A stretch of DNA of 64,000 nt, taken from positions 11,874,761 to 11,938,760 of the forward strand of contig NC_051434.1 of NCBI RefSeq assembly GCF_001649575.2. The letters run 5' to 3'. Positions within the stretch are counted from its first letter, which is position 1, and each line of letters begins with the position of its first letter. Source of the DNA: Kryptolebias marmoratus (taxonomy: Eukaryota; Chordata; Actinopteri; Cyprinodontiformes; Rivulidae). Below are positions 49,480 to 62,439 of the stretch, one piece after another. A program made the translations under genes and the position numbers. The notes beneath the pieces are model-generated. The model searched no databases. It was not told the origin of the DNA and saw nothing but the letters and a program-made list of their open reading frames with translations.

Positions 49480-49620
49480 CAGAACTGGCCCCACTCAGAC
49501 TAGTCATTAGCTTGTCAGTCTAATCAGAACTAATCGATACTGAAGAGCTATCTAACAGGTAAGATATTAATAGTTTATAGCCTTTTTACAAAATCTCACT
49601 TAAAGCGGTCTGCAGCATCA
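49480..49620 (+). repeat. Dispersed repeat family B, forward copy
   Basis: CACTCAGACTAGTCATTAGC and CTAACAGGTAAGATATTAAT followed by AGCCTTTTTAC match the 20630-20760 copy in order and spacing. Confidence 0.55.
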
Positions 49621-49679
49621 CTTTAAGTGTAAAGTTTGTTACCATTAAGCCCAACAATCCTAACGCTAATTTGAAAAGT

Positions 49680-50340
49680 CCATTCCCTGCCAGGAGACGT
49701 GCTTCCATTTCACCGGCTCTTTAAAAGCCAAACGCAACTTTTGTGCACTCTGTGCTACAGTTCATGTTACAGTAATTACTACCCTTATTAGTATTCGAGT
49801 TGAACACAGCAATTAGCATAGCCATTAAAAGCACATGGATCTCCTTTGTGGGGGGAAAAAAATAGATAAGAAAAACGTGAACGAAAAATCTTTTTCCTCA
49901 CACGGTGGTTTGTCGTCGTGATTTCGCTCTTTATTTTTTTATTTTTTGCCTTGGCAGACGTATGTAAATGGCACCAAAAGAGGACATCAATTAGCGAGTG
50001 GTGTTCGCACGCTGTGCATTCATTCATGAGGTGGGTAATTTTGCTAATTGTATGGACCAGAGACATCCATTATGGAGGTTGCTGACTGGATTCAAGTGAA
50101 CACACTTAATGATACGGACGCACATCTGTCCTGCTGTCGCGGCGGATGGGTGTGTTGCTCCAGCGCGTGCAGACATTTACCTGAACTTTACAAGGAATAA
50201 TGCACACGGTCTTTGGGCGGAAATAAATATTTAACGGCGCCATAGTGAACGGCTCTCCAGCGAGGACCTGTTGGTGGTTTATAATAAATAAATGATGCAC
50301 GTCTCATATTTATCAGATCACTGTTTTTAGGATGTATAAA
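49680..50340. other. Unique, homeodomain-core-rich intronic block
   Basis: Low-repeat sequence with many TAATTA, CAATTAG and ATTAG cores (for example 49770-49790, 49990-50000 and 50035-50050). It has the look of conserved non-coding DNA, but conservation cannot be judged from one sequence. No coding support. Confidence 0.3.
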
Positions 50341-51129
50341 TCAGAATTAAACATGGTCCCCTGCGGTTGTCGGCAGCCTCCCTCTACATAAATATTATCT
50401 GTACGCTCCGACTCCGGGCTGCTCTCTGCTCTGTTGACTCGCTCTCACTCACAGGGGAGCCTCTATTGATTTCTGGAAGGCCTTCATGCCGGCTTCTTTC
50501 ACTCACTGGAATCAAGAACGGTCTCCTAGTTGTGCTTCATCCCTTCTCGTCCGTCCTGTATCTCTTTTTAAAGTATGCAGTTTGGCTTTTGAGATTCTGT
50601 TTTTATTGCGATTTGTCGTGGAATATTTCTTGAGTTTGTGGTCAAGCTGATGACCATTTTTTTTGTGTTTTCTATTTATTTATTCCATGTTCTGATTTAC
50701 TGTGTGTGTGTAATGTATTTGTTTTTAAAACATGCTTTAGCTGTTTGAACTCCCAGTGTTTGCATGCTCTTTCCTCACGCTGCCAGCTCCGTTCTGTCGA
50801 CGAGAGCGTCGCCGTCGGCTCGGCGGCTCCTCCGCGCAGGACGTGTGAAAACAGCGGCAAGAGGAATGATGGGGTTGTGACCATTCTTCTCTCTCTGATA
50901 GAGGGCAAATTTAAATGTCAACATTGTCTGAAGAAAGAGAGGCTTTCGATATGCGGCGTGGAATGAGCTATGACAGATGGGCACTGCAAACAAGAATGTA
51001 AGGAGCTAGGAAAGAGAAGGAAAAGAAACACGTAGAAGCGCAGACGAGCTGGAGCAGAAAAGTGAAGCTGTACTTAGTACTAGTTGTACCAACAGGGAAA
51101 CAAATAATGTCCCATTTAAAGTTAAAGTA

Positions 51130-51365
51130 TATGCAAATACAAGTACTGTGCAGATTTATAGTAACTCACAGAAAGTAATCTGAAAACTGATTACCTTTTA
51201 GGAGCCAGTCCAGTTCAAGATGGCTGCCACAGTAAATCAACTTTAGCCAGCACCCAAATAACTGTAAGACAGCCAGTTTTAAAGCTATGAAGCTGAAATT
51301 TGATGTGGTAGTAGCTGAGAGTCATTCGCAACACATCCTGAGTTTGACAGCCTGCATTTTGGCAC
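51130..51365 (+). repeat. Dispersed repeat family A, forward copy
   Basis: Contains CAGTCCAGTTCAAGATGGCTG, GTAAATCAACTTTAGC, GTGGTAGTAGCTGAGAGTC and ACACATCCTGAG in order. Confidence 0.7.
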
Positions 51366-53199
51366 GAGACCGTTTATAACGTTGTTTTCAAGCATGTTTG
51401 AGCAGAATGGCTGAATGCTACTGCTTTGAATTGAAATCTAGGATTGACTGATTGGTCGTGGTTTATTCCGCTCAGCAAGAGCCTCTGCAGTTACGTTCCT
51501 CGCGTCTAAAATAAGAACCAAAACGTTTCTTTCGTGCAAACAAAATGTCCGCAAAAAATGTCTTCTGTCGTTAAATCCTTATTTTTCTGGAAACACAATT
51601 TCTCAGTTGGTCTAAAAAGGACTTTATGATTTATTTATTTATTTACCCAGAGATTAAATGATGTTTTCCTAATAAACAGAAAATAATTATGTCCACATCT
51701 CCTCAGTCCCTGAATTCCCAGTTTGAAGAAATGATGAGAGGTGTTAGCCGAAGTCTCGTCACATGCCACAGCTTCCTCCCGCCTCAACAACGGCAGGCCT
51801 AAATAACGTTAGCGCCTGTTTAATTCATCTCTTCGTGAGGGTAATTGAAATATTAACGCGGCTTGTTAGACACTGGAGACCGAGTGTCTTTGATGATCAG
51901 ATCGTCCTCAAATCACCAAGGAAATTATGTCATATTTAAACTTACACTTCACTCCGCTCCTCATCACTGTCGTGTTCGGTGGCACTGATGTGCGCTGATC
52001 TCTGGGCACTTTCCACCACTCTAACGAATGTAAATTTCTTTTTTTTTCCATAAGACGTGCCAAAAATTGCTAAAAGCTGCAATTATTCTAGCTGAAGCAG
52101 AACTTGAAGGGGGTGGAAACCCCCCCCCCCCAAAACAAACTAAAGACGGGAAGAAGAGGAGGGAGGATTTTGGTGTAGCAATGAGCATCGAAAGCGCAGG
52201 TGAGAAGAAGACGGTTTAGAGAAAAGAGGATTTAAAGGAAGCAGGGAAGCTTCGACATGACAGCTGGATGTGACTGGTACGAACACAGCCTGGCATGTTT
52301 ACCTCTCTCCCCAGCAACGCGAGAGCGGCGTCGGAGAAAAGGTGCGCGGCGTGAAAATTAGACAAGAGGCACGGCGTCGCTCTGCATCTGCGACCTGTTT
52401 GATGTGAACGGGCGCGTGGCTTCACGCAGCCGTCTGTCAGTAGCTGACTTTAATTGCGGCGGTGTGCCTCCACGCGAGGCCGTGCGCGGAGTTGTGCCTT
52501 GGAGATAGTCATTTGGGGGTTGCTGGCTGGGGAGCGAGAAGGAACATGACAAGTGTGCCGAGCTTGTTGAAGGGGGTGTTCTCGGGCAGTCCGGGGGAAA
52601 ACAGGCCTACAGAGGGCTGGAACGGTGTGTGTGTGTTGGGAGGCCATGTGCAGCTACTGTCACATGCCACGCTTGGCACGGCAGCGGGCGAGCGGCAGGC
52701 GGGCGAGGAAAACACCACCTACCGGGAGCTGTGGGCGTTGGGGCTGGGTGAGCAGAATGGCTGCTTTTTTTTTTTTTTTTTTTTTTTTTCCTCTCTTTCC
52801 TCAGGCTTTATCAGAGGAAGAAAGTAAAACGCGGAGCGATAGATCTGCCACCAACAATCAGACGACGACAGTCCTCTGTTTAGGCCACAGAAAGAGATTT
52901 GCATTAGTAGATGAGCACAGTCCGGCACGTTTAGAGAAACGCTTCACATGAACTCCTGTTGCGTAAGAATCAAACACGTTTTAAAAAGCAGACTGTGCTC
53001 AGTGGAGAAATGGTTTTATTCAGACATTTCAAAACAACATTAGATGGAAAGTGGCAAAAACGCCGTTCTGTTCAGCACTAAATAAATGTAAAGTATATGA
53101 AACCCTAATTTTTAAATATCAAAATAAACCCAAAAAATATAGTATAAGGGATTTATAAAGTTAATATGTGGTTTTCTTTAAACATTTTAGTGGATATGT
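51366..53199. other. Intron 1 sequence, no gene recognised
   Basis: Holds homopolymers (C at 52120-52130, T at 52766-52789). The GC-rich open frame 52462-52827 runs into the T tract and shows no domain. Confidence 0.4.
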
Positions 53200-53450
53200 G
53201 CTCTTTAAAAGAACATCCATCAGTCTTTTATGATAGTAGAATATCATAAACATCATTGGAAGTCCATCTACAACTAATGAACGTTTTGGAGTCAACCTGA
53301 TTCAAAGATGGCCACCACAGCTAATAAACCTTTCAGAAAGCTCTCATTTTTATAGATACTGAGCTAAACTTTGGTGTGCTAGTAGTCATCCACGACACTC
53401 TGAGTGCCAGCAGGTTGTGGACGATATGCGTCCCTTCAGGAAATTAATTT
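53200..53450 (+). repeat. Dispersed repeat family A, forward copy
   Basis: Contains CATCTACAACTAATGAACG, TTTTGGAGTCAACCTGATTC, AAAGATGGCCACCACAGC and GTGTGCTAGTAGTCATCC, with a small deletion in the AGCTGAGAGTC part. Confidence 0.7.
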
Positions 53451-55305
53451 GACGCATTCCTGTTTAACTGCATGTATTTTCAAGAGTTTTTAAATGTATG
53501 TTTTCTTTATTTAAATGAGTCAGGCCAGTGCTGCCAGAATAGTCACGTGGTAGGAAAAACGTCTCCTATATGTAGTGAAGTGTTACCTTTTCATTTAATG
53601 TCTAAGAGAAAGACCGTTTCTCCTTATAAAAACTGTATTTTGCGACCATTTATAATATGATGCTTTCCATTTGTACTCAGAAGTCAGAATTTCCTAGTTT
53701 CAGTCATTAAAAATCAACTAAAATGGCCACTTAAAGTTGGAGGTTTCTCCCCAAACAGTTTAATATCCAATAAGGCTGCCCTCGTATGTCAGCAGTAGTG
53801 ATGGCTGCAGTTAAAAACTATTTACTTATCTGTCAGACTGTATTTAATTAAATCAGTCACACAGAGGGCTGTAGAACCTGTACTAGTGAATGTTCCAGTA
53901 TCAGTTTGAATGAAGTGAGGACTAATTGTTATCAGCTAGTAAACCTGCTGACGGAGCATAAAATCTCGCTGGTTTTCCGACTTGGCAGCTGGACCACGGT
54001 TACGTTGGGTTTGACGTCATTCCCAGATCCAAGTTCCAACTTCTGAGCTAAATGGAACGCTGCATTAGTCTTTCTAAAAATAAACAATGTACTTCTGATT
54101 AAATCATGAGGTCTAACATGTTGAAGAGAGCTGATGTCTCCATTCACTCACATGAGCAGTATTTTAGGAATTTGCCTACGCTTGCCATTATAATACAGCG
54201 TGTTCTGATAATTAAAACGTCTTTGAAATGTGTTGTCTGTCAGGTGTGGGCCCGTTTTTAAAACGACCTCATTTAGATCAAGAGGTGTCTCAAGGAATAT
54301 CAAAGGAACCCAGATACATCGAGGCTCACCGTGTCACAGGGGGGGGGGGGGGATGTATTCATTATGGAAATGAGTTATGTCTGCGTTTTAGATTCAGTTA
54401 AAAAAATATATCCAAAAATGGATTCCAGATACCGAGCGAGAGGTACGGGAGCAGAGACACAGCAGGATTAGGGAAAGTAAAATTAAGCAAAGGCGAAAAC
54501 GAGGAGCTGTTTCCATCTCTGGAGGGAACCTGTGTGCGTTCATGCTTTTCTTGAATGTAAAGTAGACGCGGGTGTGCTCGGAGCATGCATTAATAGGCAG
54601 ACAAGGTTCCCATAGAAACACCTGCCTTTTTTTTTTTTTTTGTGGCTACAAATAAACATGCAGACTTGCTTCACATTTCTTTGAAGACCATAGTTTCCTA
54701 TTACCCTTCATGCCTCCTGTTTGATCCTCAAGGCAACCAGCAACGCTTGTCTTACAACGCCCCTTGTTCCCTCTTTAATTCCCTCCCCCCCGCCGCCACG
54801 CCGCCCTCACCTCCACTGCCTTCACCCTCCGCTCGGCAATGATGGATGTCTGCAGCGCGCCGCGACCTGGAGGAAAGATTCTGTCAAGGATCATCATAAT
54901 GCGCCCGAAGACGCCCATGTTCGGGCCGAGAGACCCTCGGCGCTGTCACGTCTCCTAATTATCATGTAGGAGATTGATTAACCCGCGAGTGGGAGCAGCC
55001 ATTTTTATCATCAGAGCTGCCACCACTCTCTGGGAGGTAACTTGGTAAATATTTGTCTCTGTTTTTTTTTTCCCCACTCCACATTATGAAACTTGTTGCT
55101 CTATTGATTAACACGTGCACAGAATCAATGCCTCGCAGGTGAGCCTCCTTATTCCCGCGCTGCAGCACGAGAGCGGCAGCGTTGTTACGTTTTCTAGTTA
55201 GTTTGTACGAAGTGACAAGAACACTGATTCCTTAAACCTATACGCCATTTATTATCACTCGCTGCTGAAGGCGAAGGAGTATTTTTGCCCTTGTCTGTGT
55301 GCGTG
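53451..55305. other. Intron 1 sequence, no gene recognised
   Basis: AT-rich with a G homopolymer at 54340-54352 and T runs. No coding support. Confidence 0.4.
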
Positions 55306-55610
55306 TGTGTTCGTTTGTCTGTACCGACAGTAAAATATCTCATGAACCACTGGATGGATTTGAATTAAACTTTCAGGAAGTAACCATTCTGACATCTACA
55401 GCTGATTAACGTTTGGGCTCGGCTCAAGCAAACACAAAAATGGCTGTCGTGCAGCTCATATGGGGCTACTGAGGTAAAACTTAGTGGGTTAGTAGCTGGC
55501 AGTCATTCCCGACACGGACTCTAAGCAGATTATGTGAACGAGCGCAGCGTCACTGGAGGCTGCGCAGATTGTTTTCAAGGTTTGACCAAAATGGCCACAA
55601 CTCCATCATT
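55306..55610 (+). repeat. Dispersed repeat family A, longest forward copy
   Basis: Runs from GTCTGTACCGACAGTAAAAT through TCATGAACCACTGGATGG, ACATCTACAGCTGATTAACG, AAAAATGGCTGTCGTGCAGC and TTAGTAGCTGGCAGTCATTC to GGTTTGACCAAAATGGCC. Useful as the reference copy in this window. Confidence 0.72.
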
Positions 55611-57689
55611 CCTCACCATAAGATGGTTCTTTTAAGGAATGCTGAGCCTTTAATCAAGGATAGAAAACTGTTTTTGTGGAAACACAACTCAGATTTGTTA
55701 AATTCAACTCTGTGCAAGTGTCTTTAGCCACACCTACATTCTGCTTCCAAGGAGCCAAACCTTTTCTTTTAAGGATTGGGGGAATATTGGTCACAAATGC
55801 ATTTTTTTTTTTTTTTTGCTTAACCCTTTTTTCAGATGATTTCAGTTTAAACCACCTAACACAGACCTATGAACCAATCTAAAATGGAAGCATGAACTCT
55901 GCTGTTGTAACAGGCAAATGCTCATATCCGAAACAAGGTATTTTTTGGTCCCCTTAGATCACTACGAGTGGCTCTGGACTTTTGAACAGTGCTGGAAATG
56001 ACCAAAATAAATGACAAACGGGCAAAATGCATATAAATTTGGGATCTGGTTGATGAATAAATGTAGTACACAAACAACTTGACATGACATCAATGAATCA
56101 AATGAGAGGGGAGTTTTGCAATCTGGTGCTTTCTTGCATCTCTTATTTAAAATGAGAATTAAAAGTCCAAAAACATAATTCACTCATACTTTTCTAACAT
56201 TTACAGGAAAGTTTAAATTTATCTGTTAAATGTGGTATGAGTTGCATACTAACAAGTGGAAGTGATGCACTTTAGTCAAATTATGCAGTTTTATGGTAGA
56301 TAAAAAGAATTTGCAAGCTGCAAATATTTTATCGACTAATCCCTGACAATTGACTTAGTTAAACCTGTATAAATGCCAAACTACGTGGGGGTAGGAATCC
56401 AAGATGGACTATTTTAAACACACTGAAAAAGTGCGCGAGATGTTTGTCTCAACTCCCGCTCCAGGATAAATAAATGAAGAAGAGAGAGAGAGGAAAAAAA
56501 AAGCCATTGGATTTAATCTGCCTCCAACTTTCTCTGAACGGAGCACAAACTGCACGACAAAGTCTGAGTGAGAGTCGCTCTCCGTCTAATCTGCTGATTT
56601 GGCCCTGGGTGAGATTAAGGGTTATGGTTTAAAATGAGAACGAGCGCGAGAGAAAATGGCACGGGGAGCTAAGACGACAGAAGTGCGAGTGCACACAAAG
56701 AGGGATGAGGGAGCACAGCTGAGTTGATTAAAAGGAGCTGGAAGAGGAGCGAGAATTGTTTGGAGGAGCTCACGCAAAAATATGGAAGAAACCGCTTGAG
56801 TAAATTTTGGGCTATTTGAGGTGAAGCTTCTGGATAGCAGAAGTAATAGTCCTTCTCTTTTTTTTATTTTGGCAACAGACTTCCAAACCACTCCCATTAA
56901 CACCTCTGAATTAAATCTGTAAGTCAGCTTTTATCATCAGAGCAGCACTACGATGGTTTTATACATCTTGCAGATTAGAGGGTATATTTTCTGCAGCCAA
57001 TAGTCTGATAGGTGAACATAAAAAATGTGCAAATTAGGACATTTTAATCTAGTGTTTGAACTGTAATGCATTAGAGATAAACTGTTTGCACTAACATGAC
57101 AGAGTGGAATGCCTCAGGATTTTTCACCCACTCTGGTTTGTAGTTACAATAACCTACTGGTAAAGGACCCCTACGCACACACAGACACACACATATACCC
57201 TCCTTATTTCACAACTCTGTTTGTATTGTGTGGTCAGGCCTATTGGTTCACATCTGCCATGAGCACCGCGGTAGCACAGGTTATATTTAGCTCTGATTCA
57301 AACCTCGGCCTTCTGCCTGGATTGCAGTATTTACATGCCATACAGTGTAAACAGACAGTAGCATCTCTGCAGCTCTGCTCTTTCATTTTTATGTAATGGT
57401 TTTATCGCGTGAGTGCTGAGTCGGCGTTCAAGCTTTGGGATCTTTTCAAATAAAAAAAAGAACATTTTTCTCTTTGAAAATTACTTCAGCGTAGTTTAAA
57501 TGGTGCTGACGTTGATGCCAACTAATAGATACAAATTCTGTTAAGGCTAGTTCTACTACTGCTAATAATGCTAAAGCTTTTAGCTAGTGTTTTGTTTCAT
57601 TTGCACTGCATTTTCTACAGTGTTTTGTTTTTTTGCCAGCTAATACCTGATGTGGATATCACTGGCTCTCCTCTTTCATGTCATTTTAT
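55611..57689. other. Intron 1 sequence, no gene recognised
   Basis: AT-rich intronic sequence. No coding, RNA or recognised element signal. Confidence 0.4.
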
Positions 57690-57800
57690 GTGTGTTTAAA
57701 GCAATAGTTTCAATCTTTTTTGAAGTGGAGTTCTAAGGAAAGGTTGAAAACAATATCTTACCTGTTGTAGATAACCTTTTTGAATGATCTCAGTTCGGAG
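57690..57800 (-). repeat. Dispersed repeat family B, reverse copy
   Basis: The reverse complement reads ACTGAGATCATTCAAAAAGG, CTACAACAGGTAAGATATTG, CAACCTTTCCTTAGAACTCC, closely matching copy 1 at 20630-20760. Confidence 0.65.
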
Positions 57801-58356
57801 AAGTGGTTTTAATTCTCACCAAGACCAACGTGGATGGCTTCAGAACCATTTCTACAAAACGCCGCTTTTTATCTGACCACACAATATTAAAGATGCACAA
57901 AATGCTGCATGTGAAAGAACGTGAATTATGGAAATCCGCAAAACATGTTTCAAATCCGCTCTCAGGATGTGAATTTATGCAAAACGAAGCAACCACTCGT
58001 GAAACCCGCAGATGAAATAAGCGTTTGGGGAAAACGGTGCATGTCCTCCCGCAGATAGAAAGAGGACAAGTTTGTTCCTATCGAGCGTCCTCCCCGAGTT
58101 TGATTAATTCAGTCAACATCCTGGAGACACGTAGGGGTGCTAAGAAAAGACACTAAAAGAAAAACAAAAGGAGATTTAAAAAAAAAAAAAAAAAAAAAGA
58201 GAGAGAGAGGGAGAGAGTAAAAATAGACGACATGAGTTTGAGAGATCATACACGCACCTGAACCCAGCCGGGGGGGCCTTTTCTGGCAGCTGAGCCGGCA
58301 GTTGTGGCACACAAACAACCACAATCAGGCACACACAACCCTGAGTTCCTTTCTAT

Positions 58357-58361
<5 letters not shown>

Positions 58362-58403
<42 letters not shown>
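58362..58403. repeat. (CA)n microsatellite
   Basis: About 21 CA units, directly followed by a short C-rich stretch and the assembly gap. Confidence 0.93.
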
Positions 58404-58404
<1 letters not shown>

Positions 58405-58432
58405 TCTGCTCAACCCCCCACCTCCATCTGAG

Positions 58433-58453
58433 NNNNNNNNNNNNNNNNNNNNN
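58433..58453. other. Assembly gap of 21 N
   Basis: Unknown bases read directly; the true gap length may differ. Open frames crossing it are not meaningful. Confidence 0.98.
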
Positions 58454-60565
58454 CCCTCCACAAGCCGGGTCCCGTTCCACACCAGTGGCCAAAAAGATGG
58501 GCAACGCAGCTGACACTTGTGCCTGAGAGAGGAAGAGCGAAACGCAGCCAGCCCCCCCCCCCCTCCTTTTCTCTCCTTTCTGTCCAAACGCCGCTGCCGA
58601 TTCCTTGCCCCTTCTGCAAAAACCATTTAACATCTCCGAGCAGGAATGCACGCGCTCCTGCTGGGCCCGGAGTCACGGCGCTGGTTTATTCATCGGACCT
58701 GGCCGGTTTCAGCTGCAAGTGGACGAGCAGATTCTGGGCCGAGGAGGGAGATGTTGGGTTTGAGTGGCGTTTGACTGCAATGACGGCTGCTGCGTTCACA
58801 GATGGTTAGGATGGAAGCACAGATGCAAGAATAAGATGCTCTAAAAAAGACTTTTAACAGCCATTTACTGTTTTACAGCAGCAGAACACGTCACTTCTGA
58901 ACGAGTCTTGATTTTTTTTCCCCCCACAACACCATAATAGTCTCAACAGCTCAGACATTTAAACTTTAAAATTCATGACAATCATTTTATCTTAACCCCC
59001 TTTGATTAACTTATCATTAAAACAAATGACAAAAGCAGAAAAAACAAAGCAGGGAAAGGAAAAGGCTGCAACCAAAAAGAGAAAATATTCACTATTTTTT
59101 AGAGAAATGTAAAAGTTAAAACTTTTAAAAACTATTTGGTGTTAGATAAAAATGCTGTCATCTATCCTCTAATCATAGTTATAATTCTCACCAGCTGAAG
59201 GGAAATTGAAGTCTCCTGGGAATGAATTCACCGTTTTGAGGCTTTGTTTTATTTTTAAAGCTATAAACTCATAACCTGAAACAAACACACTAGTGTTGAT
59301 CTTATTTTGAATTTTCTAGCCAATTTATTTCTTAATTTTTCCTGTATTTGTTTCTTTGTGGTTGGTTTTTATATGTAAGACAAACTTTGAGTAATTTATT
59401 CCACCAGTGCCCCTTAAAGCTCCAAACGCGAACTTTTCCTGCAGATTTCTCTGCGTGATGCACAGTTCAGTTTGAAATGAAACTCAAAATGGCAGCTGAA
59501 ATGGTTTTCCCCTCACACGCCACCTGTTCCATCTGAATTTCACAACTTTTACGTCCGACACTTGTTCAATTATTTGCCCTCCTTTTCACGTTTTCTTTCC
59601 ACGCTCTCCAACACTCACAGGTTTTCTTCTTGACTCTTTTGTCAGGAGGACTACAGGGAGCTAAAATATTCTCATTAAGTTAGCGCTACACTCTAATATT
59701 TGCCCAGACGCCCATTAGTCCAGCAGCTTGGTTAAACTGATGGGAAACACAGATCAGAGGGCAGACACTACAAGTCCCCGCTGGCTCTGCCTGATGAAAA
59801 CATCCTGTTACACTCGTCGTGTCGAAACCGGAGCAGTCGGCTTGCCGCGACGGAGGCAACTCCGAAAAGGGGGTTCTCGAGAGGTGGGAAAAGGCTTAGA
59901 GAGGAGCTGACGCTGAGCTCCAGTCGTAAAAGTCGTGACACATATTCCTGCTGACACACGAGCCAGAACAGACCAATTAAACTCGTGTGTTTCTGTGAAT
60001 TACCTCCAGTTCTTCCCAGGCTAACAGCTTCCGTTCGGCTCTCCTTGTACGTCATCAGTAACGCTGAGCAGAAACCTCGGCTTGTATCAGCAGTTTTTAT
60101 TTAATGTCGTTTTATCGCTGAAATGTGGTGGCTTGACGAGGTTCCCGCGTTTTCCTGTCGCGGTGCGGGAAGGCGGGAACTGAGAGCGCAGACGCGAAGA
60201 TCGGCGGGGAACGGCAGGGGTGACAGGAAGTCCTGAGCCCTTGTGATTCACCAGCAAATAAATCCAACCCAGATACACATGTTCATGTGCACACAGATAC
60301 AGGAAACACATGTAAAAGGGCGCTACAGAGGCAGGTTAGAGCCAAACAAATCATTAATTGAAAAAAGGACATTCCTAAACGGGAGATGAATCAGATCATG
60401 TGTTTATTTTCTCTAACTGGTTCGTTGACCATCCATGCGTTTATCAAGACACTTCAGTTTTAATCTTATCTGCTGGAGTTAAATGGAACATCGTGCTCTT
60501 TTTAGGCTCTTTGTTTAAGAAGTAAATGTTTACGCACAGCTGAGTGAAGGCGGACGATAATGTCG
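58454..60565. other. Intron 1 sequence, no gene recognised
   Basis: Mixed sequence without coding support; short open frames only. Confidence 0.4.
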
Positions 60566-60780
60566 TTGCTGTTTGCGAGTAATCGTGTGTTATTAAAATA
60601 TTTTACGAACCACTGAGCAATTCTTAACGAAATGCTCAAAGTAATCACTGGATAAACATCGACCACCATCTGGTCAAGATGGCCGCCACAGCCAGCTGAT
60701 CTTAGCAAACAAAAGGGGCTACAACTTCATTTCTCAACGTAAGAATGATTTTAGTCTAAAGTCTGATATAAAAGGTGGCG
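60566..60780 (+). repeat. Dispersed repeat family A, forward copy
   Basis: ACGAACCACTGAGCAATTC, AAAGTAATCACTGGATAAAC and GGTCAAGATGGCCGCCACAG match the other forward copies in order. Confidence 0.68.
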
Positions 60781-61689
60781 GGCGACATGCGTGCTGGTTG
60801 GAATTTAACCCTGAATCATTTATTTTAATTCGGCATCATTTCGCCATTTTGCTCTGAATTACCGATGATACTTACTTTTCCACTTGAATATGTCCTGTTT
60901 TTACCAACGCATTGTTTCTTTTTTAGTTGCCAACCATTTATTACCGTCTAATTAGCTGCCACGACTCTTAGGGAAGCACTTCAGCAGCAACACGTGACGT
61001 GAATGTGGAGAAAAGTTTGGATGAAATCTATGAAACCAAATGGATCGCAGACTGAAGATTTTTTTGTTTTCTTTCTAGGCTTGAATCAATTTTTTTTTGG
61101 TTCATGTATTTGTAGACACACACACACTTAAAACATCTATATGTGTGTTGATCTGTGAAAGAGGAGATTGGTATTGATCCTTCCATGTGCCTCGGCTTGT
61201 GTGTTTGTGCTACGGTTTGTTCTTTGCCGGAGAAAACAGAGCGTACAGTAACCATCAAAGGCTAGAAAAACATCATCTGAAACTGGCCATGTTGAAAACT
61301 ACATGTACTGATTTGACATTTTCCGGGCTGTTGTTGTTGCCATCGTGAATCATGACGCCCGGAAACAGCGGGTTCCGTTTCCCGGCGCGCCGCTCCCTTT
61401 CAAGCTCATCTCTGTAAACTGTGCGCCGCATCAGACACTTTTCCAGCATCTCCTCTTGATGTTTTGGTTCAGCATATTGTTCAGTGAAAGCCTCGGGCTG
61501 ACTTGGCTCTTCCCAGCGACCGGCCTTAGTGACACAATAGACGACAGAGAGCGACATGAAAACAAACACTTTGGCACTGGAGTTTAGTTTTCCATGTTGG
61601 CAGCTTTTGTGCATCGCTAACCAATTAAAATGGTCACATTATATTGCAAAAATAAACATTTGAAGCATTTGGACTCATTTATCATTACT

Positions 61690-62000
61690 ACTAAGTCTAT
61701 TTATTGAAGGAATGCTGATCACCTGCCGCCTTTCATGCCAGGGCTTTAAGTTAAAACCATTTTATGCTGAGAAGGGGGCGGAGTTTTAACTGTTTTGGTC
61801 CAAACTTGTTAATGTGTGACATCAAGTAAAATCTTGAGTGATCTGTTAGCTTTCAAAGTATGAGCTGGTGACGACTCTCAGATACTACACCATCAAATTA
61901 TAGCTCAGTATCTGTAAAACTGACTGAGTTACAACCATTTTATGTGTCGGCTAATATCGATTAGCTGCAGCAGCCATCTTGGATGTGAAAGTGAATCTGC
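61690..62000 (-). repeat. Dispersed repeat family A, reverse copy
   Basis: In reverse orientation it has GGAATGCTGATCACCTGCC, GACGACTCTCAGATACTAC, AAACTGACTGAGTTACAACC and GCAGCAGCCATCTTGGATG, parallel to the reverse copy at 35560-35810. Confidence 0.68.
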
Positions 62001-62439
62001 TGAAGTACATCTAAAGATGAATTTAGGTAAATTTAATTGAATTTAGTTCTGTGGTTCAATGGATACTTTGGTAACAAACTCAAACTCATCATTACTCATC
62101 ATACTAAACATTTCAAATGTTTAGTTGTTTTGTTTTCTAAAGTGGAAAATAAATCTAAAACTTGTTCATTTTCTTTGACCGTTAACATACATGGGTATAT
62201 AACGTATCTGTCTTCACACCAGATCCCAAAAAAGATCAAATTTGATGCCAGATGTTTTTTTTATAAGGGTTGAGTGACAGCATGCCTAACATTGTGTTGC
62301 AGCAACCCTACTGTCAATTACTGAAAACTGAAAATACAGTTTCATTCTTACTTGGTCCAGTTTTACAAGAAAAAAACTCAGTATGTTCATACTGAACGCA
62401 GTATTTTTAACTGCTTACCGGTCGTTCATTAGCATCATC

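Noticed and set aside
58246..58676. Open frames spanning the N gap at 58433-58453
   Set aside because: They contain unknown residues and CA-array translations, so they carry no information.
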